Assembly (NCBI GenBank): GCA_020201365.1
Contig: JAIVGV010000282.1
Location: 1 to 14,994 of the forward strand
DNA: 14,994 nt
Direction of reading: 5' to 3'
DNA from: Acidobacteriota bacterium
GTDB lineage: Bacteria > Acidobacteriota > Blastocatellia > Pyrinomonadales > Pyrinomonadaceae
A program made the translations under genes and the position numbers. Below, in pieces: positions 1 through 7,463 of the stretch. The first letter of the stretch is position 1. The number at the start of each line of letters is the position of its first letter. The notes under the pieces were generated by a model. The model made no database searches, was not told the origin of the DNA, and worked only from the letters and a program-made list of their open reading frames with translations.

Positions 1-1
1 G

Positions 2-430
2 GGCGACACCGCCGAGTCGGGCGCGCCCGCGCTCTTCGAGCGGATTCCGATCCTCTGGCAGATCGCCGAGCGCCGCCCGGAGTTCCCGCGCTTCTACCGG
101 CAACTCATCGCGCTCAGAAAAGGCAGCGAGGCGCTGCGGCGCGGCCCGGTCGAGTGGCTGAAGAATTCAGATGAGGCGCGCGTCGTCACGTACCTGCGGC
201 GCGCGGGCGACGAAGAGATGTTGGTGGCGATCAACTTGTCGAACCGGCCCTTCGTCGGCTTCGTCGCGGCGCCGGGCGGCGCGTACACCGACGTGACGCC
301 CGACGTCGGCGCGCCTCTGCCGCCCGACGCGCCCGCGCCTGAGCGGGAGGCGCGGCAACGCATCGTCGCGCCGCCCGCGCTCGCGCTCGACGCCTGGGGC
401 TATCGCATCTTTCGGGGTGTGTTGCGGTAG
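2..430 (+). CDS. GH13 alpha-amylase-family enzyme, C-terminal fragment
   Basis: The open frame enters from the left edge and ends at TAG 428-430, giving 142 residues of the C-terminus. The fragment contains the end of a GH13 barrel and the start of the C-terminal beta domain: a segment reading RIPILWQ, then FYRQLIALRK, then EWLKNSDEARVVTYLRR and LVAINLSNRPF. The pattern 'FY..L..LR....AL..G' followed by an Asn-Leu-Ser-Asn strand is characteristic of alpha-amylases, alpha-glucosidases and related GH13 enzymes just after the catalytic barrel. Catalytic residues lie outside the window, so specificity (amylase, alpha-glucosidase, trehalose synthase) cannot be decided. A second glucan-active enzyme (GH15, 7464-10961) lies downstream on the same strand, which suggests an alpha-glucan theme. 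No clear terminator hairpin follows the stop codon before the next promoter. Confidence 0.85.
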   Translation, partial: GDTAESGAPALFERIPILWQIAERRPEFPRFYRQLIALRKGSEALRRGPVEWLKNSDEARVVTYLRRAGDEEMLVAINLSNRPFVGFVAAPGGAYTDVTPDVGAPLPPDAPAPEREARQRIVAPPALALDAWGYRIFRGVLR

Positions 431-507
431 TCGCGAACGAGGGGGGGCGGTCTGTCACCCGCCTGACAGCTACGCGGAGACGGGCGACGCCCCGGGGAGA
501 ATAATTC

Positions 508-536
508 TTGACAGGTCTTTAATTTCTCTATTAAAT
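508..536 (+). promoter_or_regulatory. Sigma70-type promoter for the Oar-like receptor gene
   Basis: A perfect -35 hexamer TTGACA (508-513) is followed by a 17-bp spacer and TTAAAT (531-536, 4 of 6 consensus). It sits in an AT-rich island (about 501-580) in otherwise very GC-rich DNA. The predicted start near 543 would give a leader of about 200 nt before the ATG at 742. No other good promoter is visible between the GH13 stop and the receptor start. Confidence 0.6.
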
Positions 537-543
537 CTGCTTC

Positions 544-562
544 ATTCAGTCTGACACTGAAT
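544..562. repeat. Operator-like perfect inverted repeat at the predicted transcription start
   Basis: ATTCAGT (544-550), five bases, then ACTGAAT (556-562): a perfect 7-bp inverted repeat beginning within a base or two of the predicted start site of the promoter at 508-536. As DNA it has the size and symmetry of a dimeric repressor site; as RNA it would be a weak hairpin at the extreme 5' end of the leader. No regulator is identified. Confidence 0.45.
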
Positions 563-581
563 TTGCACTAATTCCTGTGAG

Positions 582-618
582 AAAGATTCGGGCGCGGCGC
601 GGTTCAAGCTGAATCTTT
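582..618 (+). repeat. Leader stem-loop upstream of the receptor gene
   Basis: AAAGATTC (582-589) and GAATCTTT (611-618) are exact reverse complements. A G.T and a G-C pair extend the stem to 10 with a GC-rich loop. No U-tract follows, so it is not a simple terminator. It lies inside the predicted 200-nt leader of the receptor mRNA. It matches no riboswitch class I recognise. Confidence 0.4.
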
Positions 619-651
619 AGTGATCGCCCGGACGAAGTTCCCAGCCGGTAC

Positions 652-665
652 AAAGGGGCCCCTTT
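652..665. repeat. 14-bp perfect palindrome AAAGGGGCCCCTTT in the receptor leader
   Basis: Positions 652-665 are fully self-complementary without a spacer. A small hairpin, CGGAC-ACGC-GTCCG (677-690), follows 11 bases later. A spacerless palindrome fits a protein-binding site better than an RNA hairpin. Its function is unknown. Confidence 0.4.
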
Positions 666-741
666 CAGAGCAAGTCCGGACACGCGTCCGACGTGTTTGC
701 GCATCGGAGATAGTTACCCGGCAGTAGAGCTAAGGAGAGCC

Positions 742-3700
742 ATGAAGTTCTCAAGACTGGTAGTTGCGCTCGTGTTCGTGGCGGCATGTGCAGTTGCGTC
801 ACTCGCCCAGAGTAATAAGGGCACTATCGTCGGAACCGTCACCGACGCCAACGGCGCGGTCGTCAAAGACGCGAAGGTGACAGCGACCAACGTCGCCACG
901 GGCGAGACGCGCGACGCGACGACCGGCGACGAGGGCACCTACACGATCCCGGCGCTCGATCCCGGCGTTTACAAGATCACCGTGGACGCGCAGGGCTTCA
1001 GTCAGTCGGTCGTCGAACAGGTCAAGCTCGACACCAGTTCGCGCCAAGCCGTCAACGTCACGCTCAACGCGGGCGCGGTCAGCGGCGGCGTCGTCACCGT
1101 GACGGCAGCCGCGCCGCTCGTCGAGACCGAGTCGAGCGTGCGCGGCGATCTGATCACGGGCAGGGAAGTCACCGACCTGCCCATCCCGCAGCGCAACTTC
1201 ACGCTGCTCGCCACGCTCTCGCCGGGCGTCACGCGCCCCTTCGTGAGCACCATCGGCGGCGGCGGCAACTTCGAGTCGGGCGGCGCGCCCGGCGGCGTCA
1301 TCGCCTCGGGCGGCTCGACCGAGTCCACGCGCTTCCGCGAGTCGGGCGGTTCCGTCCTCGTCGTCAACGGCGCGCGCCCGACCAACAACAACTTCACGCT
1401 CGACGGCGTTGACAACAACGAGGGGCAGTTCGGGCAGATCGCCATCTACCCGCCGCCGGACGCCATCGCCGAGTTCAAGATCGAGACGAGCGTCGCGCCC
1501 GCCGAGGCGGGTCGCGCGGGCGGCGGCATCATCAGCACGACCACGCGCTCGGGCGGCAACAACTATCACGGCTCGCTCTACGAGTTCTATCAAGGGCGCG
1601 TAATGAGCGCGCTCAGCCGCAGCGACAAGCGGAACCTGAATGCGCTGCCGAATCGCAACACGCACCAGTTCGGCGGCACCGTCGGCGGCCACGTCTGGCT
1701 GCCGCGCTTCGGCGAAGGCGGCTCGCCGCTCTGGAGCGGCAAGAACCGCACCTTCTTCTTCGTCTATTACGAGGGGCAGCGCAACGCGACGCCCTCGACG
1801 ACCGGCGACTTCGGCTTCGTCAGCGTCCCGACCGCCCGCATGAGAGTCGGCGACTTCGGCGAGCTGCTCCAGCCCGGCACGACGAACACCTATAACACCA
1901 TCCGCGGCCCCGTCGTCGCGCCGCGCGGCACGGTCTTCTGCGCCAACGCCCTTCCAGCCCTCAACAACGACATCCGCAACTGCGGCCAGCCGCTCTCGCA
2001 AGCCGCGCTGAACCTGCTCCAGGCTTACCCGCTCCCCAACGTCACGGGTCGCATCTTCGACAACTACGCGACCAACCGCAAGGAGCACTACGACCGCAAC
2101 GGCTTCGGCGTGAGGATAGATCACAACATCAATCAGGCTAACACGCTCTTCTTCGCCTACAGTCGCGACAACAGCGCGCGCGCGCGCGACAACAACTTTC
2201 CCCTCGGCTCGTCGCCCACCGGCAACGACCTGCCTTCGGGCTTTGGCGCGGGCAACGAGTTCGGCAACTCGCGCGGCGTCCGTCTCGGCGAGACGCATAC
2301 TTTCTCGCCCACCGTCATCAACGACGCGCGCGCCGGCGTCACGCGCGTCGAGGTCGGCATCTTCAACACGGGCGTCGGCGGCGCGCTCGGCTTCAGTCCG
2401 AACATCTCTTCGCAACTCGGCATCCCCGGCGCGAACATCTGCGGCGAATGCACCGGCTCGATCTTGCTCGGCGTCGAGGAGCCTTTCCAGGGCGGACGCC
2501 AGAACCAGCTCGAGTTCATCGGCGACGGCGGCCCCTTCTACCTCAAGTCGAACAACTGGAGCTTCGCCGACGCGGTGACCTGGGTGCGCGGCACCAACAC
2601 CTTCAAGTTCGGCGGCGACCTGAGACTCCGGCAGAACGCAAACTTCGACGCGGGCCGCGCGGGCGCCATCAAGGGACAGTACCAGTATGGCACGGGCGCG
2701 GGCGGCTTCCTCTCCGGCAACTTCTCCGGCATCCCCGTCGGGCCGCAGGACTCAGGCTCCGGCGCAGCCAACATGCTCTTGGGCTATGACCCGGCTTTCG
2801 TCAGCCGCGGCACCCCGGGCACCCCGCCGTTCCTTTCCAACAAGGAGCTCGCCTTCTTCGGTCAGGACGACTGGAAGGTGAGCCCCACGCTGACGCTCAA
2901 CCTCGGCTTGCGCTGGGATATGTTCACGCAGCCGACCGAGCGCTTCGACGCGCAGTCGAACTACAACCCCGCCACCGACACGCTGACGCGTGCCGGTGAC
3001 GGCGCGCCGGGCGGACGCGACCTCGTCAAAAGCGACCGCAACAACTTCGGGCCCTCAGCCGGCTTCGCGTGGAGCGGCTTTAAGAAAGACCGGACGGTGG
3101 TGCTGCGCGGCGGCTACGCCATCAAGTACGCCACCGACACGCCGGGCATTCCGGGCATCCTCTCGTCGAACCCGCCGAGCGGCGCGAGCTACTCGTGTAG
3201 TCTGGCGCAGTACGGGACGCCGGCTTGCCCGCAACTCCCGCGCTTTTTCAACCTCAACACGGGCATCCCGTTCCCCGCGTCCACCGTCAGCGTCGCGCCC
3301 GGAGCTTCGTTCACGGCTCCGGCGGGCGCCAACCTCGTCCGCGTCGATCCGAACATCCGCAACGAGATGTTCCATCAATACAATCTGACGGTTCAGTGGG
3401 AGTTCCGTCCGAAATGGCTGGCAGAGGTCGGCTACGTCGGCAACCGTGGGCGCGACCTGCTCCTCATCACCAACCTCGGCACCAACGGCGCGGGCTTCCC
3501 CGGCTCACGACAGGTGTTGACGCATAGCACCGTCCAGAACATCCAGTACACGGGCAAGTCCTGGTACGACGGCTTCCAGTCGAAACTGGAGCGACGTTAC
3601 TCGCAGGGACTCTCAATGCTCGCGACCTACGTCTGGGCGCACGCCCTCGACAACTCGCCCGGCGGCTTCTGCACGGGCGGGCAGGGCCCGAGTAGTTGCG

Positions 3701-4290
3701 GCTTCGCCAACCCGTTCCGGCCCGAACTCGACAAAGCCAACGCCGACTTCGACGTGCGCCACCGCTTCACCTTCGCGAGCGTGTGGGACCTGCCCGTCGG
3801 ACGCGGTCGCCGCTACGCGGGCGGCGTCTCGCACGGCGCCGATCTCGTCGTCGGCGGCTGGCAGTTGAACACCGACATCACCGTCCAGAGCGGCCCGCCC
3901 TTCTCCATCTTCTCGAACGGTCAGCGCGTTGACATCTCAAGCACGGCTCGCTCCGGCTGCAAGACCTTCCAGGGCTTGATCCTCTGCTCGCCGGCGACCT
4001 CGGTCTTCCCCGGCAGCGCGCTCAACGCGCAGTTCGGCGATCCGAAGTTCGGCAACACGGGACGCAACATCTTCCGCGGCGCGCGGCAGACATTCGTCAA
4101 CGCGTCGCTCTTCAAGAACCTCCACGTCACTGAGACCTTCAACATCCAACTCCGCGCGCAAGCCTACAACCTGTTCAACCACGTGAACGGCTTCCGCCCG
4201 GTCAACGACCTGAACAGCGCTCAGTTCGGCATCGACACCGCCGAGCAGCGACGCCGCCAACTAGAGTTCGGGATGCGACTGCTCTTCTAG
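742..4290 (+). CDS. Oar-like TonB-dependent receptor with carboxypeptidase-regulatory-like N-terminal domain
   Basis: This is an outer-membrane beta-barrel transporter or receptor of 1182 residues. I chose ATG 742 because AAGGAG (732-737) stands just before it and a signal peptide begins there. An in-frame ATG at 697 would add 15 residues before that signal. The signal peptide ends ASLA|Q (cut after residue 22). Residues about 26-100 form a carboxypeptidase-regulatory-like (CarboxypepD_reg) beta-sandwich, with GTIVGTVTDANGAVV and a GVY-ITV-A-GF ending. Plug-like sequence runs from about 127 to 283, including NGARPTNNNFTLDGVDNN and TRSGGNNYHGSLYEFY. The rest is barrel, rich in Asn, Gly and aromatics, ending in Leu-Leu-Phe as outer-membrane proteins do. 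Such Oar-like proteins are abundant in Acidobacteriota and often accompany secreted hydrolases, but the ligand is not readable here. No SusD partner is in the window. The gene has its own promoter and terminator. Confidence 0.92.
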   Translation: MKFSRLVVALVFVAACAVASLAQSNKGTIVGTVTDANGAVVKDAKVTATNVATGETRDATTGDEGTYTIPALDPGVYKITVDAQGFSQSVVEQVKLDTSSRQAVNVTLNAGAVSGGVVTVTAAAPLVETESSVRGDLITGREVTDLPIPQRNFTLLATLSPGVTRPFVSTIGGGGNFESGGAPGGVIASGGSTESTRFRESGGSVLVVNGARPTNNNFTLDGVDNNEGQFGQIAIYPPPDAIAEFKIETSVAPAEAGRAGGGIISTTTRSGGNNYHGSLYEFYQGRVMSALSRSDKRNLNALPNRNTHQFGGTVGGHVWLPRFGEGGSPLWSGKNRTFFFVYYEGQRNATPSTTGDFGFVSVPTARMRVGDFGELLQPGTTNTYNTIRGPVVAPRGTVFCANALPALNNDIRNCGQPLSQAALNLLQAYPLPNVTGRIFDNYATNRKEHYDRNGFGVRIDHNINQANTLFFAYSRDNSARARDNNFPLGSSPTGNDLPSGFGAGNEFGNSRGVRLGETHTFSPTVINDARAGVTRVEVGIFNTGVGGALGFSPNISSQLGIPGANICGECTGSILLGVEEPFQGGRQNQLEFIGDGGPFYLKSNNWSFADAVTWVRGTNTFKFGGDLRLRQNANFDAGRAGAIKGQYQYGTGAGGFLSGNFSGIPVGPQDSGSGAANMLLGYDPAFVSRGTPGTPPFLSNKELAFFGQDDWKVSPTLTLNLGLRWDMFTQPTERFDAQSNYNPATDTLTRAGDGAPGGRDLVKSDRNNFGPSAGFAWSGFKKDRTVVLRGGYAIKYATDTPGIPGILSSNPPSGASYSCSLAQYGTPACPQLPRFFNLNTGIPFPASTVSVAPGASFTAPAGANLVRVDPNIRNEMFHQYNLTVQWEFRPKWLAEVGYVGNRGRDLLLITNLGTNGAGFPGSRQVLTHSTVQNIQYTGKSWYDGFQSKLERRYSQGLSMLATYVWAHALDNSPGGFCTGGQGPSSCGFANPFRPELDKANADFDVRHRFTFASVWDLPVGRGRRYAGGVSHGADLVVGGWQLNTDITVQSGPPFSIFSNGQRVDISSTARSGCKTFQGLILCSPATSVFPGSALNAQFGDPKFGNTGRNIFRGARQTFVNASLFKNLHVTETFNIQLRAQAYNLFNHVNGFRPVNDLNSAQFGIDTAEQRRRQLEFGMRLLF

Positions 4291-4335
4291 CAGGCGGCCC
4301 CCGGAGCCAGCGGCTTTGAACGGCGGAACCTAGGC

Positions 4336-4368
4336 GGCGGGCGTTCTCAATTGGACGCCCGCCTTTCT
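4336..4368 (+). terminator. Intrinsic terminator after the receptor gene
   Basis: GGCGGGCGT (4336-4344) pairs perfectly with ACGCCCGCC (4355-4363). A T.G and a C-G pair extend the stem to 11 with a 6-base loop, TCAATT. The stem is followed by TTTCT. It lies 45 bases after the receptor stop codon and separates that gene from the TPR genes. Confidence 0.85.
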
Positions 4369-4395
4369 ACTGTCCGGGGCGCGCGCACGTCGCGC

Positions 4396-4424
4396 TTGAG
4401 TTTGACGCGACGAGGCGCTAACTT
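4396..4424 (+). promoter_or_regulatory. Weak candidate promoter for the TPR/GH15 genes
   Basis: TTGAGT (4396-4401, 4 of 6), a 17-bp spacer and TAACTT (4419-4424, 3 of 6) lie between the terminator and the first TPR gene. The -10 match is poor. The terminator just upstream means some promoter must lie in this stretch; this is the best candidate I see. Confidence 0.3.
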
Positions 4425-4520
4425 GTGGCAAGGTCTCTCCCGCGACTCCCGAACGCGCAAGGCGTCTCTCCCGCGCCGCGGCTTCCCGCGGCGCGACGCT
4501 CTTGCCAGGAAGGTTCGTTG

Positions 4521-5642
4521 ATGAGCGCACTCGCGCGGGTCAAGCGACTCGGGCAGGCGGCACTCGCCGCGGCCCCCGCCGCCGCCTTCGCGCTCCTCGC
4601 GCCTTTCGTCTGCGCGGTCGGGCGCGTCGCGGCGCAGCAGTCAACTCCCCCGGCGCGCGTCGCTCAAGTAGTCGAGCAGGTGCGTCGCGCGCCGCCAGCC
4701 GACGACGCCTACGCTCAGGCGCTCGCGCTCGGCTACGCACTTTTCAACGAAGGTCGTTACGACGAGTCTGCCGAATTGTTCGGCGCGCTCGCCGCGCGTA
4801 GGCCCCGCGATCCTTCGGCGCTCTACGGCGCGGCGCTCGCCACCTTCGACGCCGGTCGCGCGGCTGACGCCGAGCCGCTCGCGCGCCGCGCGGTCGAGGC
4901 GGCGCGGGCTGCCGCGGCAGTCGCAGGCGCGCACGCTCAAGTCGCCGACGTGCGTTCTTTCAACGCCCGAACAGCCGACGCGCTCGTCCTGCTCGCCGTC
5001 ACAATCGCCGTGCGCGGCGACGACGCGGGCGCGTTGAAATCCGCGCGCGAGGCGGCTGCGCTCGCGCCCGAAAGTTTCGACGCGCAGTTCACGCTGGGTC
5101 GCGCGCTCTACGGCGCGGGCGATGCGCCGGCCGCCGCGCGCGCCTTCCGCTCGGCGGTCGCGCTCAAACCCGGCGACGCGCGCGCGCGCTTCTTTCTCGC
5201 GACTTCGCTCGAACAGTCGGGAGACGACGCGGGCGCGCTCGCAGCCTACCGCGAACTCGCGTCGCGACAGCCGCGCGCCGCCGAGGGCCATCTCGGCGCC
5301 GGCGTCCTCCTCGTCAAGCACGGCGGCGCCGAAGCCGAAGAAGGCTTGAAAGAGTTGACGCGCGCGCTTGAAATCAACCCCGATCTTTACGAGGCGCGCG
5401 TCGCGTTGGGTCGCGCGCTCGTCGCCCGCGGCCGCGCGGCGGAGGCGGTCGAACATTTGCGGCGCGCGGCTGAACTCGCGCCCGGAAATCCCGAGCCGCA
5501 TTATCAGCTCTCGATGGCGTACCGGCGGCTCGGTCGCAAGGAAGATGCCGACGCCGAGTCGGAGATCGTCAGACGCATACACGAGTCGCGCCGCGCGACG
5601 CCGACGGCGCAGGAGAAACCGCGCGTCGCGCCGACGCCCTGA
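4521..5642 (+). CDS. Exported tetratricopeptide-repeat (TPR) protein
   Basis: The protein has 373 residues from ATG 4521. That start follows AGGAAGG (4507-4513) at 7 bases and begins a signal peptide; the frame is open further upstream (ATG 4425), but that extension has no hydrophobic core. The signal ends GRVAA|QQ (cut after about residue 38). The rest is TPR solenoid, about eight units. Unit 2 is followed by an Ala-rich insertion; the later units keep the 34-residue spacing with clear Leu/Gly/Ala/Pro positions, for example an alanine-rich helix pair ending LKPGD. The last unit reads PEPHYQLSMAYRRLGRKEDA, close to the end of the next gene's product. TPR proteins are protein-protein scaffolds. 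An extracytoplasmic location is supported by the signal peptide, but partner and function are unknown. The next gene starts 26 bp after the stop, so the two are probably co-transcribed. Confidence 0.85.
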   Translation: MSALARVKRLGQAALAAAPAAAFALLAPFVCAVGRVAAQQSTPPARVAQVVEQVRRAPPADDAYAQALALGYALFNEGRYDESAELFGALAARRPRDPSALYGAALATFDAGRAADAEPLARRAVEAARAAAAVAGAHAQVADVRSFNARTADALVLLAVTIAVRGDDAGALKSAREAAALAPESFDAQFTLGRALYGAGDAPAAARAFRSAVALKPGDARARFFLATSLEQSGDDAGALAAYRELASRQPRAAEGHLGAGVLLVKHGGAEAEEGLKELTRALEINPDLYEARVALGRALVARGRAAEAVEHLRRAAELAPGNPEPHYQLSMAYRRLGRKEDADAESEIVRRIHESRRATPTAQEKPRVAPTP

Positions 5643-5668
5643 GCCGTTCGGGCGGAGAGTTCGTCCGA

Positions 5669-7360
5669 GTGCTTGCTATGAAGTTCGAGCGCCGGTTGAT
5701 CGTACGCGCATTCCGCGCGTCGCGCTTGCTCCTCGCGTGCGCGCTTCTCGCGTGCGCGTGCCTCTCGCTCACGGCGCGCGCCGCGCAACAGCGCGGGAGT
5801 CGTGCCGCGGGCGCGCAGCCGCAGAAGAGGCGCGACAACGACTCGGTGCTCGCGCGCGACGCGGCGGCGCTCATGCGCGCCGGGAGGCTCGCGGAGGCAG
5901 AGGCCGAGGCGCGCGCTGCCGTCGCCGCCAGCCCGCGCGATTCCGAGGCGCACGCGCTTCTCGGAGTCATACTGGGGCAGCGCGGCCGCACGGACGAGTC
6001 CGAGCGTGAGTTGCGCGAGGCTGTGCGACTCGACCCGAAATCGCCGGGCGCTCTCACGAACCTCGGCGTCCTGCTCGTCCGCGCCGGGCGCGCCGACGAA
6101 GCCGCCGCAGCCTTCGAGCAGGCGCTCCGCTTCGCGCCCGACCACGCGCAGGCTGTGTACAACCTCGCCGTGCTCTACGTCGCGCGCAAGGACTACGCGC
6201 GCGCGATCCCTCTGCTCGAACGCGCGGCGAAGTCGCAGAGCGGCGACGCGGTGGCTGACATGGCGCCGCTGGTTGCGCTCGCCGACGCGTACGCGCACGC
6301 GGGGCGAGCCGAGGACGCGACGCGGCTCACCGAACTCGTCGAGCGGCGCGCGGGCGACGACCCGCGCGTCTTCTTCACGCTCGGGCTGGCGCTCGCGGAT
6401 GCCGGAGCCTACGAGCTTGCCGCCAAGCTCTTCTCGCGCACGAACCAACTCCACCCCGGCGCCTACGAAGTGCTCTACAACCTCGGCGTCGCGCTCTTCA
6501 ACCTCGAACGTCTGGACGAGGCGCAGCAGGCGCTACGCGACGCGGCGACGTTGAAGCCGGAAGAGCCTGAGGTCTTCTACCAACTCGGTCTCGTCGCCTC
6601 GGCGAAGAACGAGAGCGCGAACGCGCTCGGTCTCTGGCAACGCGTGCTCGTGCTGCGTCCCGACTTCGCGGACGCGAACTTCATGATCGCGGAGGAGCTA
6701 GTCAAGAACCGTCGCAACGAGCGCGCCCTCCCGTTCTATGAGAAGGCGGTCGCGCAAGAGCCGTCGAAGGCGATCTACCGAGTGCGGCTCGGCGTCGCGT
6801 ACTTCCGCGCGCGCCGCTACCAGCAGGCGCGCGAGACTTTCGAGGCTGCGATCAAGCTCTCGCCCGAAAGCGGCGCGCTCTACTACCTCGCCGGCTACGC
6901 GGCGCGCGCCGAAGGGCAGTTCGACGCGGCGCTCGCATACTTCCAGCGCTCGATCCAGCTCGAGCCGCAGAACGCGGCGGCTTTCGCCAACCTCGGTTTC
7001 CTCGCGGGCGAGCGCGGCCAGCACGAGGAGGCGGAGCGCCTCCTGCGCCGCGCGCTCGCGCTCGACCCCGAAAACTACCCCGCGACTTACGACCTGGGCC
7101 GCCTGCTCGTCCGACTCAAACGCTACGACGAGGCGCTGCCCCTACTCGAACGCGGCGCGACGCTCAGCAAGGAAGACCCCGGCGTCCACTATCAACTCTT
7201 CCTCGTCTATTCGCGCCAGCACCGGAAGGAAGAGGCTGACAGAGAGCTTGCCGAGTTCAGGCGGCTCGACGAGGCGCGCAAGGCGGGTGACGACGGCGAG
7301 GCGGGCGCGAAGGGCCATGACGAGTCGCCGCCTCCCCCTCGGAAGACTCCCCTGCGCTGA
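5669..7360 (+). CDS. Exported tetratricopeptide-repeat protein with 14 TPR units
   Basis: The product has 563 residues from GTG 5669, or 560 from ATG 5678. GGAGAG (5654-5659) is 9 bases from the GTG and 18 from the ATG, which slightly favours GTG. A basic N-terminus (RRLIVRAFRASR) precedes a Leu/Ala/Cys-rich hydrophobic core and a cleavage region TARAAQQ (cut near residue 38-39). I count 14 consecutive TPR units from about residue 68 to 545, with an almost unbroken 34-residue period, such as PGALTNLGVLLVRAGRADEA. The C-terminal tail is charged and Pro-rich. This is a long superhelical scaffold, probably periplasmic. A lipoprotein reading (LLAC box near residue 27) is possible but less likely, because hydrophobic sequence continues past that Cys. 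It resembles the preceding TPR protein in its last unit (HYQLFLVYSRQHRKEEA) and may be a paralogue. The GH15 fusion gene follows 103 bp later. Confidence 0.87.
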   Translation: MLAMKFERRLIVRAFRASRLLLACALLACACLSLTARAAQQRGSRAAGAQPQKRRDNDSVLARDAAALMRAGRLAEAEAEARAAVAASPRDSEAHALLGVILGQRGRTDESERELREAVRLDPKSPGALTNLGVLLVRAGRADEAAAAFEQALRFAPDHAQAVYNLAVLYVARKDYARAIPLLERAAKSQSGDAVADMAPLVALADAYAHAGRAEDATRLTELVERRAGDDPRVFFTLGLALADAGAYELAAKLFSRTNQLHPGAYEVLYNLGVALFNLERLDEAQQALRDAATLKPEEPEVFYQLGLVASAKNESANALGLWQRVLVLRPDFADANFMIAEELVKNRRNERALPFYEKAVAQEPSKAIYRVRLGVAYFRARRYQQARETFEAAIKLSPESGALYYLAGYAARAEGQFDAALAYFQRSIQLEPQNAAAFANLGFLAGERGQHEEAERLLRRALALDPENYPATYDLGRLLVRLKRYDEALPLLERGATLSKEDPGVHYQLFLVYSRQHRKEEADRELAEFRRLDEARKAGDDGEAGAKGHDESPPPPRKTPLR

Positions 7361-7402
7361 TGATGATCCCCGTCGCCTGCTCTGACGGAGGCGTGTCCGC
7401 AT

Positions 7403-7460
7403 CGGGCGATGGCAATAGAAGACCCGACCGCGCGCCACGCTTTAACTGAGGCATCGCCCG
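7403..7460 (+). repeat. Inverted repeat overlapping the GH15 gene's translation start region
   Basis: CGGGCGATG (7403-7411) and CATCGCCCG (7452-7460) are exact 9-bp reverse complements separated by 40 bases. The second arm lies between the weak GAGG ribosome binding site (7448-7451) and the ATG at 7464. If the RNA pairs, it would mask the start region. A long loop and GC-rich background make chance occurrence possible. Confidence 0.35.
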
Positions 7461-7463
7461 CGC

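Noticed and set aside
697..741. An upstream ATG at 697 as the receptor start.
   Set aside because: It would put a charged 15-residue extension before the signal peptide. The ATG at 742 has an adjacent AAGGAG and starts the signal directly.
431..741. A known riboswitch in the receptor leader.
   Set aside because: I compared the visible stems with the common classes I know, such as the cyclic-di-GMP and cobalamin types, and saw no conserved core. Only unassigned structure is claimed.
799..2415. A 538-codon open frame antisense to the receptor gene.
   Set aside because: High-GC DNA with a strong third-position bias produces long antisense frames. The product is Arg/Ala/Val-rich with no recognisable domain, and the sense strand encodes a clear receptor.
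4425..4520. An upstream ATG at 4425 as the start of the first TPR gene.
   Set aside because: It would overlap the end of the candidate promoter (4396-4424 region) and add Arg/Pro-rich sequence before the signal peptide. ATG 4521 has AGGAAGG at 7 bases.
5669..5790. The second TPR protein as a lipoprotein (LLAC box).
   Set aside because: Hydrophobic residues continue after the candidate Cys and a better signal-peptidase I site (TARAAQQ) follows, so a soluble exported protein is more likely.
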